Assembly: GCF_007858285.1 (NCBI RefSeq)
Contig: NZ_VFIL01000003.1
Span: 310,001-374,000 of the forward strand
Direction: 5' to 3'
Length of the DNA: 64,000 nt
Source of the DNA: Pseudomonas brenneri
GTDB taxonomy: Bacteria; Pseudomonadota; Gammaproteobacteria; Pseudomonadales; Pseudomonadaceae
In this document: in pieces, positions 34,880 to 44,013 of the stretch
Numbering within the stretch: position 1 is the stretch's first letter
Layout of the letters: each line of letters opens with the position of its first letter
Position numbers and translations under genes: made by a program
Notes under the pieces: generated by a model
What the model was told of the DNA's origin: nothing
Seen by the model: only the letters and a program-made list of their open reading frames with translations
Databases searched by the model: none

Positions 34880-35947
34880 TTACTGCATATTGATAATGAC
34901 TTCTTCCTGCCATTTCTGCGGCAGCGCCTTGGAGGTCTTCTCCCAGGCATCGGCGTCCTTGATCGGGGTCACGCCCTTGTACTGCTTGTTGGGCAGCAGC
35001 TTGGCCTGGACTTCTGGGGGCAGGGTCAGGTGTTCGGCACGGATCGGCCGCGCATTGCCCTTGGCCAGGTTGATCTGCCCGGCATCGCTGAAGATGTATT
35101 CGCGGGTCAGTTTGGCGGCGTTGGGGTGCTTGGCGTATTTGTTGATGATGGTGGTGTAGCCGGAAATCACCGAGCCATCCGATGGGATCAGCACCACATA
35201 ATCATCCGGGTTGGCCATCTTGGCCTTGTAGCTCAGGCCGTTGAAGTCCCAGACCACGCCTACTTCAACTTCACCTTTTTCCATGGTGGCGATGGTCGGG
35301 TTGGCCAGGGAGATCCGCCCCTGCTTGGCGATCTCGGCGAACATCAGCAGCGCCGGCTGGATGTTCTTTTCATCGCCACCGTTGGCCAGGGCTGCGGCCA
35401 GTACGCCGTTGGCGGCCTGGGCGGCGGTGCTCACGTCACCAATCGAGACCTTGTACTTGCCGGTCTTCAGGTCAGACCACTTGGTCGGGACTTCGGAACC
35501 GTGCAGCAGCTTTTTGTTGACGATAAACGCGATGGTGCCGGTGTAGGCCAGTGCCCAGTTGCCGTCCTTGTCCTTGGCCCAGGCCGGGATCTGCTCCCAG
35601 GTGCTTGGCTTGTAGGGTTGGGTCACGCCCTGCTTGACCGCAATCGGGCCAAAGGCTGCGCCCACGTCACCGATATCGGCGCTGGCATTGTCTTTTTCTG
35701 CGGCGAACTTGGCGATTTCCTGGGCCGAGCTCATATCGGTATCGATGTGCTTGAGGCCGTACTTGGCCGCCAGGTCTTCCCAGGTGCCGCGCCAGTTGGC
35801 CCAGTCATCGGGCATGCCGACGCTGTTCACAGAGCCTTCTGCCTTGGCGGCAGCCTCCAGGGTTTTCAAGTCGGTGTCAGCGGCCATGGCGGCGGTGCAC
35901 ATGGCAATGGTCGAGCCTAACAGTGATGCCAGGAAAAGCTGTTTCAT
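34880..35947 (-). CDS. ABC importer periplasmic substrate-binding protein
   Basis: 355 residues with signal peptide (MKQLFLASLLGS...AAMAADTD, cut about residue 23). Type II binding-protein fold of the Fe3+/spermidine/AEP cluster: ADIGDVGAAFG, NWALAYTGTIAFIVNKK, TMEKGEVEVGVVWDFNGLSY, LTREYIFSDAGQ. First gene of the operon; AAGGAGCTTCGG precedes ATG. The upstream gap of 349 bp faces the divergent GntR regulator. Ligand unknown; neighbours suggest an organophosphorus compound. Confidence 0.9.
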   Translation of the reverse strand: MKQLFLASLLGSTIAMCTAAMAADTDLKTLEAAAKAEGSVNSVGMPDDWANWRGTWEDLAAKYGLKHIDTDMSSAQEIAKFAAEKDNASADIGDVGAAFGPIAVKQGVTQPYKPSTWEQIPAWAKDKDGNWALAYTGTIAFIVNKKLLHGSEVPTKWSDLKTGKYKVSIGDVSTAAQAANGVLAAALANGGDEKNIQPALLMFAEIAKQGRISLANPTIATMEKGEVEVGVVWDFNGLSYKAKMANPDDYVVLIPSDGSVISGYTTIINKYAKHPNAAKLTREYIFSDAGQINLAKGNARPIRAEHLTLPPEVQAKLLPNKQYKGVTPIKDADAWEKTSKALPQKWQEEVIINMQ

Positions 35948-36296
35948 CCGAAGCTCCTTTGGGCGTTTTCAACGCTGCGTTTTTTATGATGCGCGGTTGG
36001 TTTGGTCTAGGTCAGCAATACACGAGCCAATTTAGGCGCGCTGGATGACAGTTTCATGTCGATGTCGTTTTTATAACGCCTGCGCAGGCGCCTGCCGGGT
36101 AAGCGTAGACCAATGCATGGACCCCGTATTTACTGGACTTGGCCGATGTATTGCAGGGCGTATGAGGCAGCGGCGCAAGGCGCTGTCATCTGTCGGTCAT
36201 GTGTGATGCCTAGGCTTGCACGCAATGACCGCCGCCCATTCCAGGGGCATTTGGTGCACCCAGACAGTGCTGGCCTAGTCCAGATAGGTAACGTTG
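35948..36296. other. Intergenic region between ABC operon and GntR regulator
   Basis: 349 bp. It should contain promoters and regulator sites. TTGGTCTA (36002-36009) and its complement TAGACCAA (36106-36113) are an exact eight-base pair about 95 bp apart, with further related half-sites (GGACTTGG, GGCCTAGTCC) nearer the regulator. These could be UTRA-regulator half-sites but the evidence is thin. No gene seen. Confidence 0.4.
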
Positions 36297-37010
36297 ATGC
36301 GTGATGAGGCAACCAAAGCGGTGACAGCCATTGGCCAGGCGCTGCAAGAGCAGATCAGCCACGGCTTATTGACGCCTGCGAGCAAATTGCCGGCCGAGCG
36401 CAAACTCAGTGAGTTGTTTGGTACCACCCGGATAACGGTGCGCGAAGCCTTGCTGCAATTGGAGGCCCAGGGCCAGATCTACCGCGAGGAACGCCGCGGC
36501 TGGTTTGTCTCGCCGCCCCGTCTGGCCTACAACCTGATGCAGCGCAGCCACTTCCACGCGATGGTCAGCGCCCAGGGCCGGGTGCCGTCTACCGAGGTCA
36601 TCTCGGCACGCCTGCAACCGGCGTCGGCGGCAGTCTGCGCGTGGTTGCAACTGCCGGCCCTGTCCAGCGTGATCCAGATCCGCCGCAGGCGACGGATTGA
36701 TGGGCGATTGGTGCTGTATGTCGAGCACTACCTCAATCCCCAGTATTTCCCGGGGATCCTGGCGTGCGACTTGAATGAATCGATGACCGAGTTATATGCA
36801 CGCAAGTACGACCTGCATTACGGGCGCGTGCGCTTCGAGATTGTGCCGACCTCATTGCAGGTAGACGCGGCAGCAGCCCTGAAAGTCTCGGTGGGCAGCC
36901 CTGGGCTGCGGATCGCCCGGGTCAACTACGATCAACATGAGCGGCTGATCGATTGCGATCTGGAGTTCTGGCGCCATGACGCGATTCATGTGGGGGTGGA
37001 TGTGACCTGA
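36297..37010 (+). CDS. GntR family transcriptional regulator with UTRA domain
   Basis: 237 residues. Winged-helix DNA-binding domain (1-75: ISHGLLTPASKLPAERKLSE, FGTTRITVREALLQLEAQG) and UTRA ligand-binding domain (about 90-230: VISARLQPAS, VIQIRRRRRIDGRLVLYVEHYL). Subfamily includes PhnF, PhnR and other repressors that respond to small metabolites. Divergent from the ABC importer operon and most likely its regulator. ATG 36297 chosen; ribosome binding site weak. The last 25 bases overlap the end of the MscS channel gene, which converges. Confidence 0.88.
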   Translation: MRDEATKAVTAIGQALQEQISHGLLTPASKLPAERKLSELFGTTRITVREALLQLEAQGQIYREERRGWFVSPPRLAYNLMQRSHFHAMVSAQGRVPSTEVISARLQPASAAVCAWLQLPALSSVIQIRRRRRIDGRLVLYVEHYLNPQYFPGILACDLNESMTELYARKYDLHYGRVRFEIVPTSLQVDAAAALKVSVGSPGLRIARVNYDQHERLIDCDLEFWRHDAIHVGVDVT

Positions 37011-39163
37011 GTGTCCTGCGGGCCACTCGCCGCCGTCACCACCTGCACACTCAAGCGCGGCATCGCCAGGTCCATCCCGGCCTCGTCCAGATGCCGCTTG
37101 AGCGACAGGTTGAACGCCCGCGACACCTCCCACTGCTTGGTCGGCGCGGTCTTGAAGCGTGCGCGCAGAATAGCGTTGCCGGACTCGAAACTCTCCACAC
37201 CCTGGAACTCCAGGGGCGACCAGATATTGCGACGTTGCAGCGGGTCGGCGCGCATTTTCTGCCCCACATCGCGCATCAGCTTGATCGCGGTGTCGATGTC
37301 CATGCTGGCGGGTACCGCGACGCGGAAAATCGCGTAGCCGAATTCCCGCGAGTAGTTCTTGATGCTCTTGATCTCGCTGAACGGGATGGTATGGACGATG
37401 CCGTCGATGTCACGCAGGCGCACGGTGCGGATGGTCAGGCCTTCGACGGTGCCCAGGTGGCCGCCGACGTCCACGTAGTCATCGATGGCCAGGGAGTCTT
37501 CGATGATGATGAACAGGCCGGTGATCAAGTCCGCCACCAGGGACTGCGCACCAAAGCCGATGGCCAGGCCGATCACACCGGCACCGGCCAGCAGTGGCGT
37601 GACGTTCATGCCCATGTTCGCCAGGGCGACGATGGCGGCGATGATAAAGATCGTCACGAACAGCACGTTACGGATCAACGGCATCATGGTCTGCGCCCGC
37701 GCGTTGGCCAGGCCTTTGCGTGAGCGGGTGAGGGCGTGATGGATCGCGGTATCGGCGAGGATCCAGATCAGCCACGAAAACAGCAGCGTACCGGCCAGGC
37801 CAAACAGTTTGACGCTGATTTCATGCCCGTCGCCTTCGGTAAAGCGGATCAGCGACCAGCCCCACACGCGCAGGCCCAGCTCGATAAACACCAGCCATAC
37901 CAACAGGTGGACCAGGGTGTAGAAGAAGCTTTTCAGCCGCTCGGAATACAGCGCGTGACGCTTGTGCCCGCGTTGCGGCTTGAGGGCCTGGCGGCGCACC
38001 AGGCCATTGATCACCATGCACAACACCAGCAACACCGTGCAAAACAGCGACTGACGCAGCGCGGTGCTGGTGTCGCCGGCGGAAACAAAGGTGGCAAACA
38101 GCGAAATACCCACCAGCAACAGTGCCGGCAAATACCAGAAGGTGCCGATGATCGACAGGGTATCCGTCAGCGCACGGCGGGTCAGGCGCCGTGACAGTGG
38201 CTGGTTGCGGATCAGGTGGGCGATGGGGCGGCGGAAACGCAGGATGAACACGCCGGTGGACAGCGCGGCCAGTACATTGGCGACCGTCGCCGCGCTGTGC
38301 GCGAGGTGGATCCCCAGGGCTTCGGTCAGGCGCGGGTCGCTCAGCGCCTCGCCAAAGGCGGCAAAACTGCCGATCAGCCACAGCGGGCGAAAGGCCTGGT
38401 GGCGCAGGATATACAGCGCCCGGTGGCGGTGCGGGCCGTCGAGTACAGAGAAGGCAATGACGCAGATCGCCGAGAAACAGGTGCCGACCACCAGCGCGTA
38501 CGCCAGCACCATGGCCAGGGATTTGCCCAGGGATGAGGGCAGGGCGTAACTCATATAGACCGTGATCACCAAGGCAATCAGCCAGGGCCCTAGCTTGCGC
38601 AAGGCAAAGCGCAGCATGTCCCAGGTCTTGGGGTGTTGTGGCAGTTCTTCACTGAGGCCAAAGCGCAGGCGCACCCAGTGACCGAGCCAGATCAGCGCGG
38701 CAGCCAGCAGGCTCCAGAGCATCAAAATCACGGCAAAACCGAAGATGATCGGCAGCCATTCGCTGGCCGGCAGCATCAATGCGGAAAACTCGGACTTAGC
38801 CTGGTCGAATTCGGCAGACCAGCGATTGAGCGGGCTGTCGGTGCCGGACAGCTGTTGCTCCAGACTGGCCAGGGTTCCACCGATCAAGCCCAGTACCCCT
38901 TGCTCGGCGGCGGGCTGGGCCTTTTTCGTGGCTTCGCGCAGCTTTTTCAGGTCGGCCAGCAGCTTGGCGCGCTGCTGGTCGTTTTCCAGGTTCTTGATCA
39001 CCTCGTCCAGGGACTGCCCCAACGGCACATCGGCCTGCGGCTGGGCCTTGGAGGAGCTGCCGAGGATGCCGGGCAGGCCGACCGCCTGGGCAGGGGCGAT
39101 GGGCAGCAGGGTCAGCAGACACAGGAGCAGGCAGTACGGCAGGGCAAACAGACGGGTAAGCAC
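36986..39163 (-). CDS. Large MscS-family mechanosensitive channel, YbiO type
   Basis: 725 residues. Signal peptide (to about residue 27, IAPAQAVG), periplasmic helical region with KLREATKKAQPAAEQ (coiled coil, about 50-110), about ten transmembrane helices, and a C-terminal MscS core: pore helix ANMGMNVTPLLAGAGVIGLA, IGFGAQSLVADLITGLFIII, then the beta domain VGGHLGTVEGLTIRTVRLRD. Opens under membrane tension to release solutes on osmotic downshock. Length and domain order resemble E. coli YbiO. C-terminal end overlaps the GntR gene. Confidence 0.9.
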   Translation of the reverse strand: MLTRLFALPYCLLLCLLTLLPIAPAQAVGLPGILGSSSKAQPQADVPLGQSLDEVIKNLENDQQRAKLLADLKKLREATKKAQPAAEQGVLGLIGGTLASLEQQLSGTDSPLNRWSAEFDQAKSEFSALMLPASEWLPIIFGFAVILMLWSLLAAALIWLGHWVRLRFGLSEELPQHPKTWDMLRFALRKLGPWLIALVITVYMSYALPSSLGKSLAMVLAYALVVGTCFSAICVIAFSVLDGPHRHRALYILRHQAFRPLWLIGSFAAFGEALSDPRLTEALGIHLAHSAATVANVLAALSTGVFILRFRRPIAHLIRNQPLSRRLTRRALTDTLSIIGTFWYLPALLLVGISLFATFVSAGDTSTALRQSLFCTVLLVLCMVINGLVRRQALKPQRGHKRHALYSERLKSFFYTLVHLLVWLVFIELGLRVWGWSLIRFTEGDGHEISVKLFGLAGTLLFSWLIWILADTAIHHALTRSRKGLANARAQTMMPLIRNVLFVTIFIIAAIVALANMGMNVTPLLAGAGVIGLAIGFGAQSLVADLITGLFIIIEDSLAIDDYVDVGGHLGTVEGLTIRTVRLRDIDGIVHTIPFSEIKSIKNYSREFGYAIFRVAVPASMDIDTAIKLMRDVGQKMRADPLQRRNIWSPLEFQGVESFESGNAILRARFKTAPTKQWEVSRAFNLSLKRHLDEAGMDLAMPRLSVQVVTAASGPQDTQVTSTPT

Positions 39164-39236
39164 GAGGCGGTCAACCTTGAAAACGACAGATCGACCGAGT
39201 GTACGAGGGCGCTATGCCCAATGCGAGTGCATTTGT

Positions 39237-39413
39237 CTATTCGGCCAGTTTGGCGAGGATCCGGAAGACGATGGTGCCGAGGATCAGCAGCATGCCGACC
39301 CACATGCCAAACACACCGAGGTTCTTGTCGCGGAAGTTGAAGCCAACGGCCAGCAGGATCATGCCCGCGAGGATGGGGATGAGCATGGCGTGGAAGGCGG
39401 ACATCGGGATCAT
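39237..39413 (-). CDS. Small two-helix membrane protein, 58 residues
   Basis: A clear small gene: begins MIPMSAFHAMLIPILAGMIL, has a polar turn NFRDKNLG and a second hydrophobic helix (FGMWVGMLLILGTIVFRILA), ends KLAE. GC-rich third positions are typical of real genes here. The second Met (39404) is an alternative start. Lies between the MscS channel and apeB; function unknown. Confidence 0.75.
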   Translation of the reverse strand: MIPMSAFHAMLIPILAGMILLAVGFNFRDKNLGVFGMWVGMLLILGTIVFRILAKLAE

Positions 39414-39514
39414 GGTGGGGACGGCCTTGTCGTTGGAAGATGATTACCAGTCTAGGCGTGTTTGGTGCAGGGTGCCTTGATGTGTGTCAGATAGAGATGG
39501 AGTGCGGTCGAAAT

Positions 39515-39592
39515 CGCCATCGCGGGCAAGCCCACTCCCACATTTTGACCGCAGTCTTCTGTAGGAGCGGGCTTGCCGCGATTGGCAGCGCC
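39515..39592. repeat. Two REP arms before apeB
   Basis: CGCGGGCAAGCCCACTCCCA (near 39523-39542) and TGTAGGAGCGGGCTTGCCGC (near 39559-39578) lie inverted relative to each other in the gap between apeB and the 58-residue gene; one is of the GTGGGAG type, the other of the TGTAGGAG type. Confidence 0.7.
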
Positions 39593-39599
39593 GCCGATC

Positions 39600-40889
39600 T
39601 CAGGGCAGGTCACGACTCGCATAAAACGCACTCAACACCTTCACCAGGTGCGCCAGGTCATGGCTGCCGCACAGCTCGCGGATAGAGTGCATGGCGAATG
39701 TCGGCAGGCCGATGTCCACGGTGCGCACGCCGAGGTGGCTGGCGGTGATCGGGCCGATGGTCGAGCCGCAGCCCATGTCGCTGCGCACCACGAAACTCTG
39801 CACCGGTACTTCTTCGGCCATGCACAGGTGGCGGAAGAACCCGGCGGTTTCGCTGTTGGTGGCGTAGCGCTGGTTGCTGTTGACCTTGATCACCGGGCCG
39901 GCATTGAGTTTGGGGCCGTGGTTGGCATCATGCTTGTCGGCATAGTTGGGGTGGATGCCGTGGGCATTGTCGGCAGAGACCAGCAGTGACTTCTGAATCG
40001 TACGTACGAACTCATCACCTTCAGGCAGCAGGCGGCGCAAGGTCTGCTCCAGCATCGGGCCGTCGGCACCGCAAGCCGAGCAGGAGCCGACTTCTTCGTG
40101 GTCGGTACACACCAGCACGCAGGTTTCGTCGGTCTCGCTGGTGAGCAGGGCTTGCAGGCCGGCGTAGCACGACAGCAGGTTGTCCAGGCGTGCACCGGCG
40201 ATAAAGTCGCCATGCAGGCCAATCACGGCGGCGCCTTGGGTGTCGTAGAAACTCAACTCGTAGTCGAGCACCACGTCGGCGTTCAGGCCATGTTCGCGGG
40301 CCAGTTGGTCAGTGAGCACGGCGCGGAAGTCCACGCGCTCGTCACCGGCAAACTGCGCGAGGATTGGCGGCAGTTCGGTCTGGGCGTTGATCGCCCAGCC
40401 CTGGTTGGCTTCCCGGTTCAGGTGGATGGCCAGGTTGGGGATAATGGCGATCGGCAACTTGAAGTCGATCAACTGGCTTTCGACCTTGCCGTCACGGCGG
40501 AACGTCACGCGCCCGGCCAGGGACAGGTCGCGGTCGAACCACGGCGCCAGCAATGCGCCGCCGTAGACTTCCACACCCAGTTGCCAGAAACCCTGGCGTT
40601 GCAGCTCGGGTTGCGGCTTGACCCGCAGGCACGGGCTGTCGGTATGGGCGCCCACTAGGCGGATGCCGTCATGCAGGGGGGATTGGCGACCCATCTTGAA
40701 GGCGATGATCGAGGAGTCGTTACGGGTTACGTAGTAGCGACCGTTGGCCTCGGTGGTCCAGGTCTCGCGCTCGTCAAGACGCTGGAAACCGGCGGCTTCC
40801 AGGCGTTGGGCCAGGGCAGCAGTGGCATGAAAGGGGGTGGGAGAGGCCTTGAGGAAGTCGATCAGGCCTTGATTCAACGCTTCGCGCAT
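39600..40889 (-). CDS. apeB: M18 family aminopeptidase
   Basis: 429 residues, cytoplasmic metallo-aminopeptidase of the aspartyl-aminopeptidase (M18) family that trims N-terminal residues. Two-zinc site residues are seen in [15 protein letters not shown] (His, Asp), [12 protein letters not shown] (Glu, Glu) and near the C-terminus ([24 protein letters not shown] with His). Length matches M18 proteins. ATG 40889 follows GGAGCTACTT. Upstream neighbour is rluA, then min genes; order conserved in Pseudomonas. Confidence 0.93.
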   Translation of the reverse strand: MREALNQGLIDFLKASPTPFHATAALAQRLEAAGFQRLDERETWTTEANGRYYVTRNDSSIIAFKMGRQSPLHDGIRLVGAHTDSPCLRVKPQPELQRQGFWQLGVEVYGGALLAPWFDRDLSLAGRVTFRRDGKVESQLIDFKLPIAIIPNLAIHLNREANQGWAINAQTELPPILAQFAGDERVDFRAVLTDQLAREHGLNADVVLDYELSFYDTQGAAVIGLHGDFIAGARLDNLLSCYAGLQALLTSETDETCVLVCTDHEEVGSCSACGADGPMLEQTLRRLLPEGDEFVRTIQKSLLVSADNAHGIHPNYADKHDANHGPKLNAGPVIKVNSNQRYATNSETAGFFRHLCMAEEVPVQSFVVRSDMGCGSTIGPITASHLGVRTVDIGLPTFAMHSIRELCGSHDLAHLVKVLSAFYASRDLP

Positions 40890-40948
40890 AAGTAGCTCCA
40901 GACAGCAATGGCGCGAGTTTACCGTCCGATGTGATAAGTGCACAGAAC

Positions 40949-41042
40949 AAATGTGGGAGCGGGCTTGCTCGCGAATGCGGTGTGTCAGTCAGCCTTTCTG
41001 TGACTGATAGACCGCATTCGCGAGCAAGCCCGCTCCCACATT
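40949..41042. repeat. REPIN, near-perfect
   Basis: AATGTGGGAGCGGGCTTGCT...CGCGAATGCGGT faces its inverse ACCGCATTCGCGAGCAAGCC...CATT around a short centre TCAGTCAGCC. Best preserved copy of the GTGGGAGCGGGCTTGCTCGCGAA class. Confidence 0.92.
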
Positions 41043-41061
41043 TTTGATCGGGTTGCCAATT

Positions 41062-41697
41062 TTAGAACGGCGCAGGGCACTCGAAGCGCAAACGTTCGCC
41101 GCTTTGCGGGTGAGTAAAGCTCAGCATGCTCGCGTGCAGGCACAGGCGGGGCCAGGCAGCCAGGGCCTGTTCGTGGGCATACAAACCGTCGCCCAGCAGC
41201 GGGTGACCGATGGACAGCATATGCACGCGCAACTGGTGTGAACGTCCGGTAATCGGCGTCAGCTCAACCCGGCACCAATCCCCGCAACGCTCCAGGACTT
41301 TCCAGAAGGTCAGTGCGTGTTTGCCGAACTCATGGTCCACCACATGTCGCGGCTTGGTCGGCGGGTCATAGCGCAGCGGCAGGTCGATGCTGCCACTGTC
41401 CAGTTCCGGTTGGCCCCAGCACAAGGCGGTGTAGGCTTTTTCGGTTTCGCGGTCGTGAAACTGACGGGACAGTTCGCGGTGGGTGTCAGCATCCCGGGCC
41501 AGCAGGATGATCCCCGAAGTTTCCCAGTCCAGACGATGGACGATGCGGGCCTCGGGATAGCCGTTTTCCTGCAGGCGGGTGATCAGGCAATCCTTGTTGT
41601 CGTCGGCGCGACCTGGCACCGACAGCAGCAGGGTAGGCTTGTTCACCACCAGCACAGCGGCATCCTGGTGGAGAATATGGATATTGGACAGCGGCAT
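41062..41697 (-). CDS. rluA: RluA-family pseudouridine synthase
   Basis: 211 residues. Converts uridine to pseudouridine in 23S rRNA (746) and some tRNAs (32) if true RluA, which its short length without S4 domain and position next to apeB and minE support. Catalytic Asp in IVHRLDWETSGIILLA, plus SRQFHDRETEKAY and GRSHQLRVHMLSIGHPLLGD. Start ATG 41697 (protein MPLSNIHI) rather than an upstream frame extension. Confidence 0.9.
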   Translation of the reverse strand: MPLSNIHILHQDAAVLVVNKPTLLLSVPGRADDNKDCLITRLQENGYPEARIVHRLDWETSGIILLARDADTHRELSRQFHDRETEKAYTALCWGQPELDSGSIDLPLRYDPPTKPRHVVDHEFGKHALTFWKVLERCGDWCRVELTPITGRSHQLRVHMLSIGHPLLGDGLYAHEQALAAWPRLCLHASMLSFTHPQSGERLRFECPAPF

Positions 41698-41743
41698 TAA
41701 ACAGCCTCGTAACAAACGCCAACGGCGGCTGCGCCCATCGCCT

Positions 41744-41847
41744 CTTGTAGGAGCGAGCTTGCTCGCGAAGAACCTGAGAGCGCCGCGTTTATCCAGGATG
41801 AACGCGGTGCACTTGAGTCCTTCGCGAGCAAGCTCGCTCCTACAGGG
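41744..41847. repeat. REPIN, TGTAGGAGCGAG class
   Basis: TTGTAGGAGCGAGCTTGCTC at the left and GAGCAAGCTCGCTCCTACAG at the right; centre about 60 bp with GCCGCGTTTATCCAGGATGAACGCGGT hairpin, a centre seen also at 50830-50930. Located between rluA and minE. Confidence 0.9.
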
Positions 41848-41886
41848 GGCGATATAGCGGAGCCGCCGTGGCGACCGCCTGTTCGA

Positions 41887-42141
41887 TCAACGATCAGGCA
41901 GGGTGATATTGAGTTCCAGAATCGAGCAGCTGCCGTCATTTTCCAGGGCGACATGCACGTCATCGTTACCGATATTGACGTACTTGCGGATCACCTCCAC
42001 CAGTTCCTTTTGCAGGGCTGGCAGGTAATCCGGGGTGCTGCGTTGGCCGCGTTCGTGCGCCACGATGATCTGTAGACGCTCTTTCGCTACCGACGCAGTG
42101 CTAGTTTTTTTGGTGGAGCGAAAGAAGTCAAAAATACTCAT
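41887..42141 (-). CDS. minE: Cell division topological specificity factor MinE
   Basis: 84 residues. N-terminal membrane-targeting segment [11 protein letters not shown], then the MinD-activating helix ([16 protein letters not shown]) and the C-terminal topological domain ([19 protein letters not shown]). Stimulates MinD ATPase and drives pole-to-pole oscillation, so division occurs mid-cell. Three bases after minD stop; same operon as minC and minD. Confidence 0.98.
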   Translation of the reverse strand: MSIFDFFRSTKKTSTASVAKERLQIIVAHERGQRSTPDYLPALQKELVEVIRKYVNIGNDDVHVALENDGSCSILELNITLPDR

Positions 42142-42144
42142 TGT

Positions 42145-42957
42145 TTAGTTGCCTCCAAACAGGCGCTCGAAGAATCCCTTCTTCTGTGCATCGAGGAAGC
42201 GATGTTCCACGGTCTTGCCCAGCAAGCGATCGACAGCATCGCTGTACGCCTGGCCGGCGTCGCTCTGGTCGTCGAGAATGACCGGTACGCCCTGGTTGGA
42301 CGCCTTGAGTACCGCTTGGGATTCTGGGATCACACCCAGCAGCGCAACTGCCAGGATCTCTTTAACGTCTTCTACGCCCAGCATCTCGCCCTTACTTACG
42401 CGCTCAGGGTTGTAGCGGGTCAGCAGCAGGTGCTCCTTGATCGGGTCTTCGCCTTTCTCGGCGCGACGGGATTTGCTGGCCAGCAGGCCCAGCATACGGT
42501 CCGAGTCACGTACCGAAGACACTTCCGGGTTGGTCACGACGATGGCTTCATCGGCGAAGTACATCGCCAGGTGAGCACCGGTCTCGATACCGGCCGGGGA
42601 GTCGCAGACCACGAACTCAAAGGTTTCCTTGAGTTCCATCAGGACTTTTTCCACGCCTTCTTTGGTCAGCGCGTCTTTGTCACGGGTCTGGCTGGCGGCC
42701 AGTACATACAGGTTCTCAAGGCGCTTGTCCTTGATCAGTGCCTGTTGCAGGTTGGCTTCGCCGTTGACCACGTTGACGAAGTCGTACACCACGCGGCGCT
42801 CGCAACCCATGATCAGGTCAAGGTTACGCAAGCCCACGTCGAAGTCGACGATGACTGTCTTGTGGCCGCGCAGAGCGAGGCCGGTACCGATAGCGGCGCT
42901 GGTGGTGGTCTTACCCACACCACCCTTGCCGGATGTAACCACGAGAATCTTGGCCAA
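42145..42957 (-). CDS. minD: Septum-site determining protein MinD
   Basis: 270-residue ATPase. Deviant Walker A SGKGGVGKTT, VIVDFDVGLRNLDLIMG, VVCDSPAGIETG (Walker B), and a C-terminal amphipathic membrane helix (KKGFFERLFGGN). Recruits MinC to the membrane and is displaced by MinE. A 200 bp gap separates it from minC. Confidence 0.98.
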   Translation of the reverse strand: MAKILVVTSGKGGVGKTTTSAAIGTGLALRGHKTVIVDFDVGLRNLDLIMGCERRVVYDFVNVVNGEANLQQALIKDKRLENLYVLAASQTRDKDALTKEGVEKVLMELKETFEFVVCDSPAGIETGAHLAMYFADEAIVVTNPEVSSVRDSDRMLGLLASKSRRAEKGEDPIKEHLLLTRYNPERVSKGEMLGVEDVKEILAVALLGVIPESQAVLKASNQGVPVILDDQSDAGQAYSDAVDRLLGKTVEHRFLDAQKKGFFERLFGGN

Positions 42958-43157
42958 GGTGTTTCACCCCTAAGGAAAAAGGACTTTTCGGTCCCTGAAA
43001 AACATCTCTTGAAACTCGCTGCAGGCGGACAGCCTTCGTAAGAAAAAGATGTGGTTCCCGTAGGGAAACGCCAACTTCCTATTGTTCCTACACAAGTCTT
43101 GCCGGTTTCGCTTTGCTATCAGAGTCTAGAGATGCTTGGAAAATGCGGCAGTATCCG

Positions 43158-43895
43158 TTAAAGACGGATGATGTTCAACACATCGCCCGACAGGCTGATC
43201 TGTACCCCGGCCCCCCACAGCGGATCACGCCGCAAATCTTCTGAAACCTTGTACTGCCCGGCGATGGACACCAGCTCAGCACTCAGTTGCTGGCAGAAAA
43301 TCCGTGCCTTGGTATCACCCTTGACCCCGGCCAGTGCCCGACCGCGCATTGGGCCGTATACATGGATGTTGCCATCGGCGAGAAGTTCCGCACCGGGACT
43401 GACGGGGGCGACTACAACCAGATCGCCGCCCTGGGCGTAAATTTGCTGCCCGCCGCGTACGGGGGAGGTGATGATCTTTGTAGGCTTGATCGTCGGCTCG
43501 GGTGGTTTTTCCGGTTTTTTCTTCACTTCAGTTTCCACCGGGTCGAGCACGCGCTCGCGGGCGCCGGACGGTGGCAATACTGGCAGTTCAATGGCGATGG
43601 CCGCAGCGATGTCTTCAATGCGGCTGGCGCGAATGGCCAGGGTGCGCAGGCCATGTTGGCGGCACACGCGCATCAAGCCCGGCAGATCAACGGCGCCCTG
43701 GCCGGCTGGCAATTTGTCCAGGGCCAGCACCAGCGGCGCATTGTTGAAGAAATTCGGCGCGAGGGCGACTTTGGCGGCAAGCTGGCGATCCAGTGCGTCA
43801 AGGTCGTTGCGGGCCAGTTCCAGCACAGTAATGGCCAGCATGCTGCCCTTGAGCTGGAATACGGGATCTTGGTCTAGCGATTCAGTTTGGCTCAT
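43158..43895 (-). CDS. minC: Septum-site inhibitor MinC
   Basis: 245 residues. N-terminal FtsZ-inhibitory domain ([20 protein letters not shown]), a Pro/Lys linker ([20 protein letters not shown], about residues 125-145) and C-terminal beta-helix ([40 protein letters not shown]), which binds MinD. ATG 43895 chosen; an upstream TTG would add three residues. Divergent from the acyltransferase gene. Confidence 0.96.
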   Translation of the reverse strand: MSQTESLDQDPVFQLKGSMLAITVLELARNDLDALDRQLAAKVALAPNFFNNAPLVLALDKLPAGQGAVDLPGLMRVCRQHGLRTLAIRASRIEDIAAAIAIELPVLPPSGARERVLDPVETEVKKKPEKPPEPTIKPTKIITSPVRGGQQIYAQGGDLVVVAPVSPGAELLADGNIHVYGPMRGRALAGVKGDTKARIFCQQLSAELVSIAGQYKVSEDLRRDPLWGAGVQISLSGDVLNIIRL

Positions 43896-44013
43896 GGTCG
43901 GCAAAGCGGCTTGTCACGAAAAGTGTCGAGACTTATAACGAGAACATCCGCTAGCCGCAAGCCGGGTCGAACCGTTGTAGAATGCGCGGCCCTTGTCTTT
44001 ACCGGAATCTGTA

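Noticed and set aside
40949..41042. REPIN inverted repeats as CRISPR repeats
   Set aside because: Arms are inverted pairs, dispersed singly across gaps, with no regular spacers or cas genes.
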